Assembly: GCF_030160015.1 (NCBI RefSeq)
Contig: NZ_BSNN01000002.1
Span: 744,001-808,000, forward strand
DNA: 64,000 bases
Reading direction: 5' to 3'
Origin: Amylibacter marinus
Lineage (GTDB): Bacteria > Pseudomonadota > Alphaproteobacteria > Rhodobacterales > Rhodobacteraceae
Position numbers and translations under genes: made by a program. Under the pieces are notes generated by a model that was not told the DNA's origin, did no database searches, and saw only the letters and a program-made list of their open reading frames with translations. Positions 63,665-64,000 of the stretch are shown one piece after another. Every line of letters starts with the position of its first letter. Within the stretch, counting starts at the first letter, position 1.

Positions 63665-64000
63665 TCAACCTTCGGCAGTTAACATACCCTGTTCTTGAGC
63701 CAGCTCTTGCATGCGTTTTTGCAGTTTTTCAAAGGCCCGCACCTCGATCTGGCGAATGCGTTCGCGGCTGACATCATACTGACCAGACAGCTGTTCTAAT
63801 GTGGTGGGTTTATCCAGCAATCTGCGTTGATGTAGGATATCCTGTTCGCGCTCGTTTAGGATTTCCATGGCCTGCGCCATTAATTCACGCCGTGCAACCA
63901 ATTCATCCTTCTCTGCAAAATCAGAGGCTTGGTCTGCGTTCTCATCCTCTAGCCAGTCTTGCCATTCCGCCTGCCCTTCGGTCGGGTCGCCAATCTGCGC
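63665..64000 (-). CDS. rpoH: RNA polymerase sigma-32 (heat shock), 3' end only
   Basis: The frame is open to the window edge, so only the last 111 residues are seen. They include a linker (GQAEWQDWLEDENADQ) and region 4: ILNEREQDIL, LLDKPTTLEQLSGQYDVSRERIRQIE and a C-terminal KLQKRM helix, as in RpoH. RpoH directs the heat-shock regulon including chaperones and proteases. The start lies to the right of the window. Confidence 0.93.
   Translation of the reverse strand, partial: AQIGDPTEGQAEWQDWLEDENADQASDFAEKDELVARRELMAQAMEILNEREQDILHQRRLLDKPTTLEQLSGQYDVSRERIRQIEVRAFEKLQKRMQELAQEQGMLTAEG

Noticed and set aside
1-64000. CRISPR arrays, insertion sequences, prophage or replication origin
   Set aside because: No regularly spaced repeats, transposase, integrase, phage structural genes or DnaA-box cluster were noticed anywhere in the window.

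Overview
The window looks like a contiguous piece of chromosome from an alphaproteobacterium of the order Rhodobacterales (roseobacter group) with a fairly low G+C content for that group. The evidence is gene content and order: hflK-hflC-DUF2065-Deg protease, secG-pyrG, hisB-hisH-hisA-hisF-hisE, DUF2842 next to purA, DUF6324, an MmcB-like protein, a CtrA-type box (TTAA-N7-TTAAC), and a tRNA-His gene that lacks an encoded G-1. I saw no insertion sequence, prophage, CRISPR array or replication origin. Most of the window is ordinary core genome.

Layout. 0-6.4 kb: the 3' end of a DUF2867 gene, then on the minus strand a protein-quality operon (hflK, hflC, DUF2065, Deg/HtrA protease), glutathione reductase and ribose-5-phosphate isomerase. 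6.6-10.5 kb: L-serine ammonia-lyase, thiamine pyrophosphokinase, and two tandem paralogues with a shared N-terminal domain; the second has a perfect CtrA box in front. 10.5-20.3 kb: DUF2842 and purA, an exported sulfatase, secG, pyrG, a capsule-type glycosyltransferase, a TerB-like protein, a class I amidotransferase, a DegT aminotransferase and a LysR regulator. 20.5-24.1 kb: histidine genes, interrupted by an oppositely oriented DUF2147 gene. 24.1-28.8 kb: a GT-A-like glycosyltransferase, a DmdA-like GcvT-fold protein, tRNA-Tyr, rlmB, a YHS-domain protein and a SIMPL protein. 28.9-38.0 kb: a protein resembling PilM/GspL fused to PilP/GspC, mgtE, a SPOR protein, prpE, a 435-base gene-free stretch with a candidate structured RNA, a Bcr/CflA exporter and an alpha/beta hydrolase. 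38.0-46.5 kb: pntAB, then a minus-strand run fau-ymdB-EamA-SLC13-yebC ending in a clear terminator and preceded by a likely 6S RNA. 46.6-49.8 kb: a large two-part glycosyltransferase, an MmcB-like nuclease, DUF6324 and tRNA-His. 49.9-56.0 kb is a signalling region: an H-NOX protein followed by an HNOBA-GGDEF protein, a PleD-like GGDEF protein lacking the usual receiver aspartate, and an ECF sigma/anti-sigma/periplasmic sensor unit with an upstream EF-hand gene. 56-64 kb: DUF983, a DMT transporter, an aldo/keto reductase, a DjlA-like co-chaperone, an EEP-family protein, PepF/M3 peptidase, a phosphotransferase and the 3' end of rpoH.

The observations most worth a second look are: (1) the twin-loop structured RNA candidate upstream of prpE; (2) the H-NOX/HNOBA-GGDEF pair whose H-NOX has a degenerate YxSxR motif; (3) the CtrA-box paralogue pair; (4) the PleD-like protein with Ser53 in place of the phospho-acceptor; and (5) the DmdA-like gene with its own 14-bp palindromic operator candidate. 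All functions are inferred from sequence patterns read by eye; no database search was run.
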